Under the pieces are notes generated by a model that saw only the letters and a program-made list of their open reading frames with translations, did not search any database and was not told where the DNA came from. From a virus, in IMG/VR virus record IMGVR_UViG_3300030685_000041, positions 1 to 45,046 of that record: a stretch of 45,046 nt of DNA. One strand, written 5' to 3'. The first letter of the stretch is position 1; each line of letters opens with the position of its first letter. Made by a program: the position numbers and the translations under genes. Shown one piece after another: positions 1-6,769 of this stretch.

Positions 1-2
1 GT

Positions 3-320
3 ATACCAATAAATGGTGATTATGTAATATTAATACCAGAAAAACTTAGAGGATATGATCAGATAAATAAAGTTATGTTTAAAAATTTTATTGATAATAA
101 TATAGGGCAAATATTTAGGACCCGCAGCGTGAATAATGTAGAAAGTGAAAGAATATTAAATGTTAGTTACGATTATCCTCCAAAAAATAAAGAAGGATTT
201 ATGTATGATTTTGGAATTAAAAAATATTATGTTTCAGTTTATGAAAAAAATATTTTAGCATTTGCTAAAACTACAGAAGAACTAAAACAAATATTATTAA
301 CAAATAAATATAATATATGA
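3..320 (+). CDS. Internal-protein-like array member, 5' end outside window (NIGQI family)
   Basis: The frame is open from the first bases of the window, so the ATG at 75 is internal and the gene starts upstream. The visible part carries a GDYV block (codons at about 15-26) and then NNIGQI, as in the proteins at 16689-17018 and 17368-17679. A shorter IGQI core is also seen at 6770-7045. The shared pattern (G-D-Y-V, about 25 residues, N-I-G-Q-I, a short beta-rich stretch, a hydrophobic-K-T-x-x-x-L helix and the end K-Y-N-I) suggests a small SH3/KOW-like fold, which is inferred only. The stop overlaps the ATG of the next gene (ATGA). Function is unknown; packaging in the head is proposed from the array as a whole. 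Confidence 0.75.
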   Translation: MPINGDYVILIPEKLRGYDQINKVMFKNFIDNNIGQIFRTRSVNNVESERILNVSYDYPPKNKEGFMYDFGIKKYYVSVYEKNILAFAKTTEELKQILLTNKYNI

Positions 321-676
321 AGCATATAAAAACATTTGAGAATATTAATGAGCCGGAATATATAATTACATATTTTTTTAGCGCAGATGATGATAATGAT
401 ATAATGTCGCATTTATTTATGTTGAGAATAACAAAAATGTCAGAAAATTATTTGGAATATGATAAATATTACTATTATGAAAAAATAGATAGGTTTAATC
501 GTAGACTGTTTTCATTCTCAAATGGCAATATCTGGAATTATAATAATTATAATAATACATTAAAAATAATATATAAAACAAATTCAGAACAAGATGCTTT
601 GAATAGATTAAAAGAAATATTAGATAGTGATTCTATTCAATCTGGAATCTTATTTAGTACAAAATATAACATATAA
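317..676 (+). CDS. Internal-protein-like array member with capsid-targeting-like N-terminus
   Basis: A 119-residue protein of unknown function. It begins MKHIKTFENINE, which fits the T4 internal-protein leader MKTYQEFIAE in length, charge and aromatic position, with I-N-E at residues 10-12 as a possible prohead-protease site. It ends TKYNI, the tail shared across the array. The body is rich in Tyr, Asn and Asp and has no recognisable domain. The start overlaps the previous stop by four bases (ATGA), which implies translational coupling. Packaging into the capsid is inferred from the leader alone. Confidence 0.8.
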   Translation: MKHIKTFENINEPEYIITYFFSADDDNDIMSHLFMLRITKMSENYLEYDKYYYYEKIDRFNRRLFSFSNGNIWNYNNYNNTLKIIYKTNSEQDALNRLKEILDSDSIQSGILFSTKYNI

Positions 677-678
677 AA

Positions 679-1164
679 ATGAAATATATAAAAACATTTG
701 AAGCTAAATATCAATATCTTAATGACGAAGATACTAATAAATTAGATTTGTTTATTGGTGATTATATTGAAAAACAAAATTTACCAGACAAAATAAATAC
801 ATTAAAATTTGATTATTTTGAAGAAAATATATTTAATTATAATGATATTTTTGATGATTTGATATGTATAAGTCATTATGGTCCAGATTCCAATAATATT
901 TATTATGAATCTGACATATTTTGTGATGAAAACAATATATCAACCTCTTCACCAAGAAATCGTAACACTTTATCTAATTTAATTGATAAGTACTTTAAAA
1001 AATATATAAAATATTTTGATAAAAGAGTTATTGAATTGATGAGAATTAGATTAAGACCTTTGAAAAAATATAAAGAAATATACGAAGAGTATGGTGAATA
1101 TTTTAGTACTAAGGTTAAAAAAACTTTTCAATATATTTTAGATACAGAAAAATATAATATATAA
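679..1164 (+). CDS. Internal-protein-like array member
   Basis: A 161-residue protein starting MKYIKTFEAKYQYLND and ending TEKYNI. The leader matches its neighbours, but the usual (I/L)-x-E is replaced by L-N-D, so cleavage is less certain here. The body is acidic and aromatic-rich, and the C-terminal third is a probable helix. No family is recognised. It follows the previous gene by two bases. A late-promoter-like TTTATATATA begins directly after its stop, so the next gene probably has its own transcript. Confidence 0.8.
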   Translation: MKYIKTFEAKYQYLNDEDTNKLDLFIGDYIEKQNLPDKINTLKFDYFEENIFNYNDIFDDLICISHYGPDSNNIYYESDIFCDENNISTSSPRNRNTLSNLIDKYFKKYIKYFDKRVIELMRIRLRPLKKYKEIYEEYGEYFSTKVKKTFQYILDTEKYNI

Positions 1165-1166
1165 TT

Positions 1167-1176
1167 TTTATATATA
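1167..1176 (+). promoter_or_regulatory. Late-promoter-like TTTATATATA box
   Basis: The box sits 22 bases before the ATG at 1199 of the ferritin-like gene and directly after the preceding stop codon. The same ten bases precede structural and homing genes elsewhere in the window and resemble the T4 late element TATAAATA. Role inferred from recurrence. Confidence 0.5.
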
Positions 1177-1198
1177 CCATTAAAAATAATGAAATTTG

Positions 1199-1579
1199 AT
1201 GAAAAATTTTGAAGAATTTATGAGAATAAATGAACTTTTGGCAACTACCCCAGTTGATTTAAAATATGTCGATAAAGATAATGGCGATAAAGAAATATTA
1301 AGATTAGCTATAATAGGTGAATTAGATGCAGTTAGTTTATATGAACAATTGTCAGAAACAGCAAAAAATGAAAAAGTGAAGAAAACTTTATTGGATATTG
1401 CAAAAGAAGAAAAAAGACATATTGGTGAACTTCAAACATTATTGAAAGAATTAGATCCAGAATATAAAGAAGAACTTAAAAAAGGAAAAGAAGAAGTAAA
1501 ATCTGCTGATTCTGATGAAGAAAAAGATGAAGAAAAAGAGGACAAAGATAAAGAGGATGATACTATTCAAAAAAATTAA
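1199..1579 (+). CDS. Encapsulated-ferritin-like protein with capsid-targeting-like leader
   Basis: A 126-residue protein. The ATG at 1199 is preferred over an in-frame TTG just before it because it gives the leader MKNFEEFMRINE, with I-N-E at 10-12 as in T4 internal proteins. Residues about 32-90 form two helices of the encapsulated ferritin (EncFtn) type: E41 and Y48 in helix 1, E70, E71 and H74 in helix 2. E41-E71-H74 reproduces the 30- and 3-residue spacing of the EncFtn ferroxidase ligands as I recall them (Glu32, Glu62, His65, with Tyr39). EncFtn forms ring decamers from two-helix subunits and oxidises Fe(II) inside encapsulin shells, which share the HK97 fold with phage heads. Residues about 92-126 are a highly charged acidic/Lys tail. 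Inferred role: iron or oxidant handling by a packaged protein. A generic rubrerythrin-like protein is the alternative. Confidence 0.8.
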   Translation: MKNFEEFMRINELLATTPVDLKYVDKDNGDKEILRLAIIGELDAVSLYEQLSETAKNEKVKKTLLDIAKEEKRHIGELQTLLKELDPEYKEELKKGKEEVKSADSDEEKDEEKEDKDKEDDTIQKN

Positions 1580-1582
1580 ATC

Positions 1583-1612
1583 AAAAAAGCCACCTTTCGG
1601 TGGCTTTTTCTT
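1583..1612. terminator. Bidirectional intrinsic terminator
   Basis: AAAAAGCCACC, loop TTTC, GGTGGCTTTTT: a strong GC-centred hairpin with A and T tracts on either side, able to act in both directions. It ends the plus-strand array after the ferritin-like gene and faces the minus-strand genes to the right. Confidence 0.9.
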
Positions 1613-1783
1613 TACCTATCTATTCTAACAGCCAAGATAGACTTTTGAATCTTGGATTGGTTTGCAAAATTTAGGAGGTGCATGTTAGTCTTTTATTCCA
1701 TCTATTTACTTCATTATCTATTTAATCTATTTTTTGCTTTTTTGGCTTTCTAGTATATATTATATTAATTAATTTTTTACCTG

Positions 1784-1810
1784 GGCGGACCATTACATTT
1801 TTCCATTTTT
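1784..1810. repeat. Direct repeat copy 1 (GGCGGAC unit)
   Basis: GGCGGACCATTACATTTTTC continuing to 1810. It matches 1881-1907 at all but a few positions. GC-rich cores are rare in this sequence, so the pair stands out. On the minus strand each copy would encode a nine- or ten-codon peptide with C-N-x-P-P, too short to call a gene. Confidence 0.55.
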
Positions 1811-1880
1811 TTTTATCTATATGTTAATAATTTATATATCTATCTATTAATTATCTATTATGTTATTTATTTACCATTTC

Positions 1881-1907
1881 GGCGGACTATTACAATTTTT
1901 CATTTTT
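1881..1907. repeat. Direct repeat copy 2 (GGCGGAC unit)
   Basis: GGCGGACTATTACAATTTTT continuing to 1907. It is the second copy of the unit at 1784-1810, just downstream (minus strand) of the 55-residue ORF ending at 1916. Confidence 0.55.
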
Positions 1908-1915
1908 ATATATTT

Positions 1916-2083
1916 TTAATCGTTTTCAACATATTCAACAATTTTACCGTCACAGTCAACTAAAAATAGTTGTTCTTCTACGCCAGCTAATGCTACGTAT
2001 TTTTCCAAAATATCTGAGAATACAAATTCTTTGATCCAATCGAACTTTTCAAGTTCTGGAGATAAATTTTTTTCGTTTTTCAT
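1916..2083 (-). CDS. Small acidic protein, 55 residues
   Basis: The minus-strand frame reads MKNEKNLSPELEKFDWIKEF and ends in VEYVEND before a TAA. Support is the non-random amphipathic composition, a clean ATG, and a host-type TACATTTG promoter element 25 bases upstream at 2109-2116. No family is recognised. The central V-x-x-Q-L-F-L-V-D-C-D-G-K-I stretch looks like a beta hairpin of a folded mini-protein. Confidence 0.6.
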   Translation of the reverse strand: MKNEKNLSPELEKFDWIKEFVFSDILEKYVALAGVEEQLFLVDCDGKIVEYVEND

Positions 2084-2108
2084 GTTTTCTTGTTTTTTGA
2101 TTACAATA

Positions 2109-2116
2109 CAAATGTA
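2109..2116 (-). promoter_or_regulatory. Bacteroidetes-type -7 element TACATTTG
   Basis: Matches TAnnTTTG, the -7 element of Bacteroidetes housekeeping promoters, on the minus strand 25 bases before the start at 2083. A clear -33 TTTG box was not assigned. Confidence 0.45.
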
Positions 2117-2169
2117 CGGAACTTATTTGAGATTGCCAAATATTTAGGTTTAATTTTAAATAAAACTTT

Positions 2170-2850
2170 CTATCTGACATCTAACATATTTTTATATTTT
2201 TCAATATAATTTACTTCACATATAAAATGATTATTTTGATTATCGTATGACCAATCACATCCATTAATGATATTTCCATTAACATTTAAATAAATTGGAT
2301 TTGTATCAAATGTTTCTGTGGTTAATGTAGTTGCATAACTTATAATTTCTGCATTTTTATAATTTTCTAATGCACGTCCTTCTTTATGAAGTTTTTTGCC
2401 ATTTTCAAAATTTTCATTATCTTTATTTCTTTTACTATAAAATGGTAATTTTGCTAAAAGTGTATCATTATACATTTTTTGCTTGATATGATAATGATCA
2501 TTTGAGATTTGAACACCACTGCTTTTTTTTATAATACAATAATTATATAATTCTGTACAAATATTAATAAAATTTTCTGTTAAATTCACACCATTTGTTG
2601 CAATATAAAAAGTATTGATTTGAATATTTCTTTTTTTACAACCATCTAAAAAATATTTTATTGCTGGAACATTTAATGATGGCTCACCACCTGTTGGACA
2701 AAAATGACCAATAGAACTAACTTGATTTAATAATGAATCAATATACTCAAATGAAATATCTTTGCTTTGACTCTCACCTCTTAAACAATGACTACATTGA
2801 ATATTACATTTTCTTGTGACTTCTATTGCAAGATGTTTAATTTCAATCAT
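2170..2850 (-). CDS. Radical SAM domain protein
   Basis: A 226-residue protein. C15-x3-C19-x2-C22 (CNIQCSHC) is the radical SAM [4Fe-4S] motif, and TGGEPS at 53-58 is the SAM-contacting GGE motif. These enzymes cleave S-adenosylmethionine to a 5'-deoxyadenosyl radical. The C-terminal part contains G-C-D-W and a further Cys, but not enough to define a SPASM auxiliary cluster. At this length it is shorter than full peptide-modifying radical SAM enzymes and close to the small phage or QueE-like class. QueE itself is not indicated because the spacing of the Cys triad is the classical CX3CX2C. The substrate is unknown. Confidence 0.85.
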   Translation of the reverse strand: MIEIKHLAIEVTRKCNIQCSHCLRGESQSKDISFEYIDSLLNQVSSIGHFCPTGGEPSLNVPAIKYFLDGCKKRNIQINTFYIATNGVNLTENFINICTELYNYCIIKKSSGVQISNDHYHIKQKMYNDTLLAKLPFYSKRNKDNENFENGKKLHKEGRALENYKNAEIISYATTLTTETFDTNPIYLNVNGNIINGCDWSYDNQNNHFICEVNYIEKYKNMLDVR

Positions 2851-2943
2851 TTTTCATTAAAATTTGTAAATTTACCAATAGCCAAAAAGTCTGACATTCA
2901 CAATTCGTGATTATCAGAATTTTTTATTTGTATTGTGCTTGAA

Positions 2944-3543
2944 TTAACGAGTTTCTTTCAACATTAGAACTGGAGCAATATCAGAGATAAGTCCTTCAAC
3001 ATCTCCATTTCCACAAGTGAACGCCTCATTGATAGCATCAGTTTTGATACTGTATGTTACTTTTTGAACAAAGAGTGCTTCTTTTTCTTCTTCAGTCATA
3101 AAATCAGCACTCATGATCAATTCTTCGAGTTTATCTGAATATTTGTTTAACAGATCGTTATTCATAATCATTTCTGATTTTTCATCAACAAATGACTCCC
3201 CATATTTTTCACGTAGTTCTGTTGCTCTTTCTTCATCAACACTTCCGGTGTATTTTTTTACAACCATGAACATGATTTTGTCACCTTTTTCACTTTCAAC
3301 CTTAATTGATTCAGGATTTCTTTTCATACCAAGATATAATTTCTTGTATTCATCAAGGCAAATGCCTTTGATGTCGCCTTCAATTGATTTCTGCTCAGCT
3401 GTTTTGTCTTTGATTTCTTCCTTTAATGTATTGAATTTTTTCAATTTATCAGCAAAATCTTCGCCTTTAACAACTGCAACAGGTTTTAAATCTTTTTTTG
3501 CGGCTGGTGCTTTTACTGCTACCACTTTTTTACCTAATGCCAT
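2944..3543 (-). CDS. Hypothetical protein with Ala/Lys-rich N-terminus
   Basis: A 199-residue protein of unknown function. Residues 1-25 are rich in Ala, Val and Lys. Residues about 30-60 are a charged helical or coiled-coil segment. The rest is acidic and mixed alpha/beta and includes G-x-K-R-N-P-E-S-I-K-V. It uses more GC-rich codons than its neighbours, as highly expressed phage proteins often do. It could be an abundant nucleic-acid or scaffold-associated protein; that is a guess from composition and is not supported by a motif. Confidence 0.75.
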   Translation of the reverse strand: MALGKKVVAVKAPAAKKDLKPVAVVKGEDFADKLKKFNTLKEEIKDKTAEQKSIEGDIKGICLDEYKKLYLGMKRNPESIKVESEKGDKIMFMVVKKYTGSVDEERATELREKYGESFVDEKSEMIMNNDLLNKYSDKLEELIMSADFMTEEEKEALFVQKVTYSIKTDAINEAFTCGNGDVEGLISDIAPVLMLKETR

Positions 3544-3631
3544 AATTTTATATTTTAAATGTTATTTATTTCTACAATTACAATAATAATGATATTTTTT
3601 CAATAAAAAAACTTTTTTGATGTTTTTTTAT

Positions 3632-3733
3632 TTAAAATTCGGCGTTAGGTTGAATATTCAAATGTTCAGCACCAAATCCAGTTAAAAACATTTCATTAAA
3701 TTGTTCATCCTCAATTGTCATTTTTGCTTCCAT
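3632..3733 (-). CDS. Small ORF, 33 residues
   Basis: The minus-strand frame begins MEAKMTIEDEQFNEMFLTGF and ends in IQPNAEF. It lies about 40 bases downstream of a TATCTTTG promoter element at 3773-3780. The leader between them is nearly identical to the leader of the next gene upstream, which argues that it is expressed. No family is recognised. Confidence 0.5.
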   Translation of the reverse strand: MEAKMTIEDEQFNEMFLTGFGAEHLNIQPNAEF

Positions 3734-3735
3734 TT

Positions 3736-3780
3736 TTGTGATTTTAAGTGTGTTTCTATTATTTCAACAGTACAAAGATA
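3736..3780 (-). repeat. Duplicated promoter-leader, copy 1
   Basis: About 45 bases holding TATCTTTG (3773-3780) and the untranslated leader of the 33-residue ORF. It aligns with 4318-4361 almost base for base: the stretches ttgtgattttaagtg, tttctat and tttcaa are shared. A duplicated promoter/5' UTR module implies common control of the two genes. Confidence 0.65.
3773..3780 (-). promoter_or_regulatory. TATCTTTG promoter element
   Basis: A perfect TAnnTTTG -7 element on the minus strand, about 40 bases before the ATG at 3733. It lies inside the duplicated leader module. Confidence 0.55.
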
Positions 3781-3806
3781 CGAAATTTATTTAAAATATC
3801 CAAATA

Positions 3807-4313
3807 TTAACTGAATAATTTATTCCAAAATGATTTTTTTTCGTAAAATTGATATTTTCCAATTTTTTTATTATAAATAACTAATTTAATTTCTATTAAT
3901 TGTATAATAAGTTTAGGAAATTCAAAATCATATTTAACCTCAGGTTCATCTATAACATCATAACAATACATATAAAATGGTTCTTGTTTTGTAGACCAAT
4001 AAATATCTGGACTATCATTAATAATTACCATTTTTTCACCAACTTTAGGACGATTTATTGTGTGAGAATATCCAGAATGATTTGAAAGCCAATATAAATC
4101 TAATATGTTATTATGTAAAACTTTACCGTTCCAATGTTTATATTTAACCCAACCATCATGTATATGCCAAGCAGTAAAACCTAATGGGTTAATAAATTCA
4201 TTAAATAGATTTCTTGAAATTTCTTGTTCTTGATGTAAACTTTTTGAAGATTCCATAAATGCTGTTGCACCAGAGCCTTTTACTACTATTCCATTTTCTA
4301 ATTGATATTCCAT
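3807..4313 (-). CDS. Hypothetical protein
   Basis: A 168-residue protein that I do not recognise. It is Trp-, His- and Tyr-rich in the centre (W-H-I-H-D-G-W, Y-K-H-W-N-G-K), with a Lys-rich amphipathic C-terminus. There is no signal peptide or membrane segment. It is transcribed from its own TATCTTTG promoter through a leader duplicated from the adjacent small ORF, so it is probably an early or middle gene rather than a virion gene. Confidence 0.75.
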   Translation of the reverse strand: MEYQLENGIVVKGSGATAFMESSKSLHQEQEISRNLFNEFINPLGFTAWHIHDGWVKYKHWNGKVLHNNILDLYWLSNHSGYSHTINRPKVGEKMVIINDSPDIYWSTKQEPFYMYCYDVIDEPEVKYDFEFPKLIIQLIEIKLVIYNKKIGKYQFYEKKSFWNKLFS

Positions 4314-4317
4314 ACTC

Positions 4318-4361
4318 TTTGTGATTTTAAGTGTTTCTATCGTTTCAATAACACAAAGATA
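4318..4361 (-). repeat. Duplicated promoter-leader, copy 2
   Basis: Second copy of the promoter/leader at 3736-3780, here upstream of the gene starting at 4313. It contains the TATCTTTG element at 4354-4361. Confidence 0.65.
4354..4361 (-). promoter_or_regulatory. TATCTTTG promoter element
   Basis: A perfect TAnnTTTG on the minus strand, about 40 bases before the ATG at 4313. Confidence 0.55.
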
Positions 4362-4389
4362 ATTATTAGTTTATACACTACCAAACTTT

Positions 4390-4974
4390 TTATGCTAATT
4401 TTTTATCTCTTATCAAATTTCTTAAAAATATATTTTTTTCTCCACCTAATAATTCTATCCATTCTTTATATTCTGATATTTTTGAAAAATTTTGAAATTT
4501 TAACCATGCCTTATAATTGTTTACAAGTGATTCTCTACCACTTTTTGCATTAATTAAATCATCTTCTGAAGAATAGTCTTCTTCAACAATTTCTGGAAAA
4601 TATTTTTCTACCACAAAATCTGTAAAATCAGGATATAATTCTTTGTTAAATACTCTTTCATCACAAAGAAAGCAGACTGAAGTTAATGAATCGTTTAGAT
4701 CAGGTTCTTCAAAATATGCAATTTTGATATCGTTTTCAAGTAATTGATCAGCAATTTGATTTAATGTTCCTGTTGATTTAGAAGTAAAGTCTCTTTTACT
4801 ATTAGTTGTTCCACCATTTAAAACAATCCAGGTTTTCCAATTTTCTACAAAGTCAATATACTCTGTATCGTCTTTATATTTGTTAGCATACTGTTCAACA
4901 GCATGACCACATTGAATACCTTGCTGAATACCAGTTAGTTGATAAGGTACAAAAAAATACATTCTTTTTTCCAT
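4390..4974 (-). CDS. Pth2-like peptidyl-tRNA hydrolase family protein
   Basis: A 194-residue protein. Residues 8-30 read FVPYQLTGIQQGIQCGHAVE and resemble the Pth2 signature in which a Lys/Gln-rich loop precedes a conserved catalytic-region His (here H24). An N-G-G-T motif near residue 54 and EPDLNDSLT near 88 match the Pth2 G-x-T and E-P-D-L-N blocks. Pth2 releases peptidyl groups stalled on tRNA. The helical C-terminus (from about 120) is extra to the usual ~115-residue domain. It immediately follows the 108-residue gene with no gap and is probably co-transcribed with the two paralogues upstream. Confidence 0.65.
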   Translation of the reverse strand: MEKRMYFFVPYQLTGIQQGIQCGHAVEQYANKYKDDTEYIDFVENWKTWIVLNGGTTNSKRDFTSKSTGTLNQIADQLLENDIKIAYFEEPDLNDSLTSVCFLCDERVFNKELYPDFTDFVVEKYFPEIVEEDYSSEDDLINAKSGRESLVNNYKAWLKFQNFSKISEYKEWIELLGGEKNIFLRNLIRDKKLA

Positions 4975-5301
4975 TTATTTTTCTTTTTCGTTTAAAATAG
5001 TTAAATATAATTTTTGAAGATGTGCCACAGTATATTCAATATCGTTTTTATTAATATTGTGCGCACATTTTATAATTCCTTTTTCGTTTGTTGTAAAATT
5101 GCTTGCAAGAATATTTTGTGTTACTCTAATACAAAATAATTGAAAATTTTTTAGTTTATCTTCCTCTTCTTCTTTATTTTCTGTAGTAATAATCCAATTA
5201 AAATTAACATCTATTGGTGCTTTCTTTTTTTTTAAAGAGTTAAGTTTTAATTTTCTTTCCTCTTTTATGGTTAATTTCCGTTTTTTTATATTGATGTTCA
5301 T
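4975..5301 (-). CDS. Hypothetical protein, tandem paralogue A
   Basis: A 108-residue protein with a very basic N-terminus (residues 1-30) and a helical C-terminal half. Its segment L-K-N-F-Q-L-F-C-I to the end aligns with L-E-D-F-H-L-F-C-L in the neighbour at 5298-5621, which marks a tandem duplication followed by divergence. The start overlaps the neighbour's stop by four bases (ATGA). Function unknown. Confidence 0.75.
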   Translation of the reverse strand: MNINIKKRKLTIKEERKLKLNSLKKKKAPIDVNFNWIITTENKEEEEDKLKNFQLFCIRVTQNILASNFTTNEKGIIKCAHNINKNDIEYTVAHLQKLYLTILNEKEK

Positions 5302-5621
5302 ATGTTTTTTAATTTTTGTTTTACGATAATTTTAAATAAGCATTCTAAATCTTCTAAAGTTGCTTCTGTGTCTATTTGATTTTCTTCTATATCATATGAA
5401 TGGTCAACAATATCTTCATTTATTTTAACATTATTTTCAAGTAAATCTTTTACTATTGAAAGACAAAATAGATGAAAATCTTCTAATGATTCATCAGATT
5501 TTTCACCTTTTAATTTCCATTCATAACCAATCATTGATTTTGATTTATTTTTTAAAATTAAATCATATTTTAATTGACCTAAATCTTTTAAATCTTGGTT
5601 TCTTTTAATATTTATAATCAT
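5298..5621 (-). CDS. Hypothetical protein, tandem paralogue B
   Basis: A 107-residue protein, first gene of a three-gene unit with 4975-5301 and the Pth2-like gene. Its C-terminal 60 residues share the (L)-x-x-F-x-L-F-C pattern, an N-x-E turn and a terminal amphipathic helix with its neighbour. It lacks the neighbour's basic N-terminal block. Function unknown. Confidence 0.75.
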   Translation of the reverse strand: MIINIKRNQDLKDLGQLKYDLILKNKSKSMIGYEWKLKGEKSDESLEDFHLFCLSIVKDLLENNVKINEDIVDHSYDIEENQIDTEATLEDLECLFKIIVKQKLKNI

Positions 5622-5709
5622 CTTTAGTTTATTAAATTTTGACTACATTCAACACATCTATTAATCAAGAGTAACAATTGGCAATTTATTTTATTAAAAA
5701 TAATATAAA

Positions 5710-6216
5710 TTATTTGTGATAACTTTCCTTAAATTTAGTGCTCCAAGTTGGGTCTGGTTTATAATTAGAATTTATAAAATATTCATAGATTGGCTGCCAA
5801 TCTATTTCTGGATCAAATGAACTTTTATCATCAATTAAAACATTATAATATGGTTTTTTATCATAGCAACCAAAATTGCCTTTTGATTCATTAATTTCAG
5901 GATTTTCATTTATATATTTGAAAAATATTTCATCATTTTCAAATTGTTTCATATAAATTTTAATTTCATCAGGATAAGATGATGTGTATAAAATCATGAT
6001 AATATCAGGTCTATTTTTTGTAATATACTGAAGTGTTTTTTTAACATAATCATAATATTCTATTTCTTTAACTGTTTTTCTATAATCTGGTTTAGAAATA
6101 ACACCATGAAAATCTATAAACCAATAAGTTTCAAACCATTTATGCTGTTCTGCGTGTAAGAACATTTTTTTTATCCATTTTAATAATGATGGTTCATATA
6201 TTATATTAGATTTCAT
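5710..6216 (-). CDS. HAD-like phosphatase family protein with altered motif I
   Basis: A 168-residue protein. Residues 33-40 FIDFHGVI correspond to HAD motif I (hhhDxDGx), with nucleophile D35 present but the acid/base Asp replaced by H37. LYTSS near 97-101 is motif II, and N-V-L-I-D-D near 146-151 is motif III/IV. The motif I change suggests a different chemistry or a binding role. Similar short HAD proteins are frequent in large phages. There is no linkage to an obvious substrate pathway. Confidence 0.7.
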   Translation of the reverse strand: MKSNIIYEPSLLKWIKKMFLHAEQHKWFETYWFIDFHGVISKPDYRKTVKEIEYYDYVKKTLQYITKNRPDIIMILYTSSYPDEIKIYMKQFENDEIFFKYINENPEINESKGNFGCYDKKPYYNVLIDDKSSFDPEIDWQPIYEYFINSNYKPDPTWSTKFKESYHK

Positions 6217-6245
6217 AACTTAACTATTTTTATATTTTTATATTT

Positions 6246-6698
6246 TTATTCTTTTTCACTTATATAATTTAACTCACCTAACTTTATCATTCTCTCTAAA
6301 AGCATGGCATCTTTATATGTATTTTTAGTTTTTTTAATTGCTCTATTTTTATAAAGAAAAGAATCTGAGTAATAACTTGTACCTGAGCAAGTTACTTTTA
6401 TTTTTTTGCCAGTTAATATATTTTTCCTAAGTCTATTAAGAATAACCGCGGATGTTATAATATTATCCATAGGTGCTGAGAAAGTACAATCTTTATATAC
6501 AATATAATTTTGCGTTTTGTGCTTCATTTGCCAAACTATATCAACTTCATGACCTTTTTCTTCACATTCGTTAATTGATTCTAATAAACCATTTAATAAA
6601 GAGTTAGAAAGAATAACTAATTCAAAACCTTTATCAGATTGATTAATCATCTTAATATTTTCTTTATCCTTATGATAAAATTTAATAAATCTCTTCAT
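6246..6698 (-). CDS. Hypothetical protein
   Basis: A 150-residue basic protein with no recognised domain. The middle contains the pattern F-S-A-P-M-D-N and the basic turn G-K-K-I-K-V-T-C-S-G-T. It is preceded by a TACTTTTG promoter element at 6723-6730 and is probably early/middle expressed. The divergent gene at 6770 begins the next array. Confidence 0.7.
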   Translation of the reverse strand: MKRFIKFYHKDKENIKMINQSDKGFELVILSNSLLNGLLESINECEEKGHEVDIVWQMKHKTQNYIVYKDCTFSAPMDNIITSAVILNRLRKNILTGKKIKVTCSGTSYYSDSFLYKNRAIKKTKNTYKDAMLLERMIKLGELNYISEKE

Positions 6699-6722
6699 TC
6701 TTTTTTATTTTTATTATTTTCA

Positions 6723-6730
6723 CAAAAGTA
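6723..6730 (-). promoter_or_regulatory. TACTTTTG promoter element
   Basis: TAnnTTTG on the minus strand, 24 bases before the ATG at 6698, in the divergent region shared with the array gene at 6770. Confidence 0.5.
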
Positions 6731-6769
6731 CAAAATATTTTTAATATAAAAAAATAATATATAATAAAT

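Larger units (their letters stand above)
1613..1915. other. Non-coding gap with inverted and direct repeats
   Basis: About 300 bases with no convincing gene. It holds an inverted repeat, CCAAGAT (1632-1638) with ATCTTGG (1649-1655), an isolated AGGAGG at 1673-1678, and two imperfect copies of a GGCGGAC-centred sequence about 97 bases apart (1784-1810 and 1881-1907). The rest is T-rich low-complexity sequence. It may be an untranslated 3' region or a small regulatory RNA on either strand; neither is shown. Confidence 0.4.

Noticed and set aside
1682-1753. 23-codon hydrophobic ORF behind a perfect AGGAGG
   Set aside because: Spacing to the ATG is only three bases, the phage and its probable host do not rely on Shine-Dalgarno sequences, and T-rich DNA gives hydrophobic codons by chance.
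3113-3586. Long plus-strand open frame opposite 2944-3543
   Set aside because: It is antisense to a well-supported gene, has a Ser/Phe-rich mirror composition and no promoter or start context.
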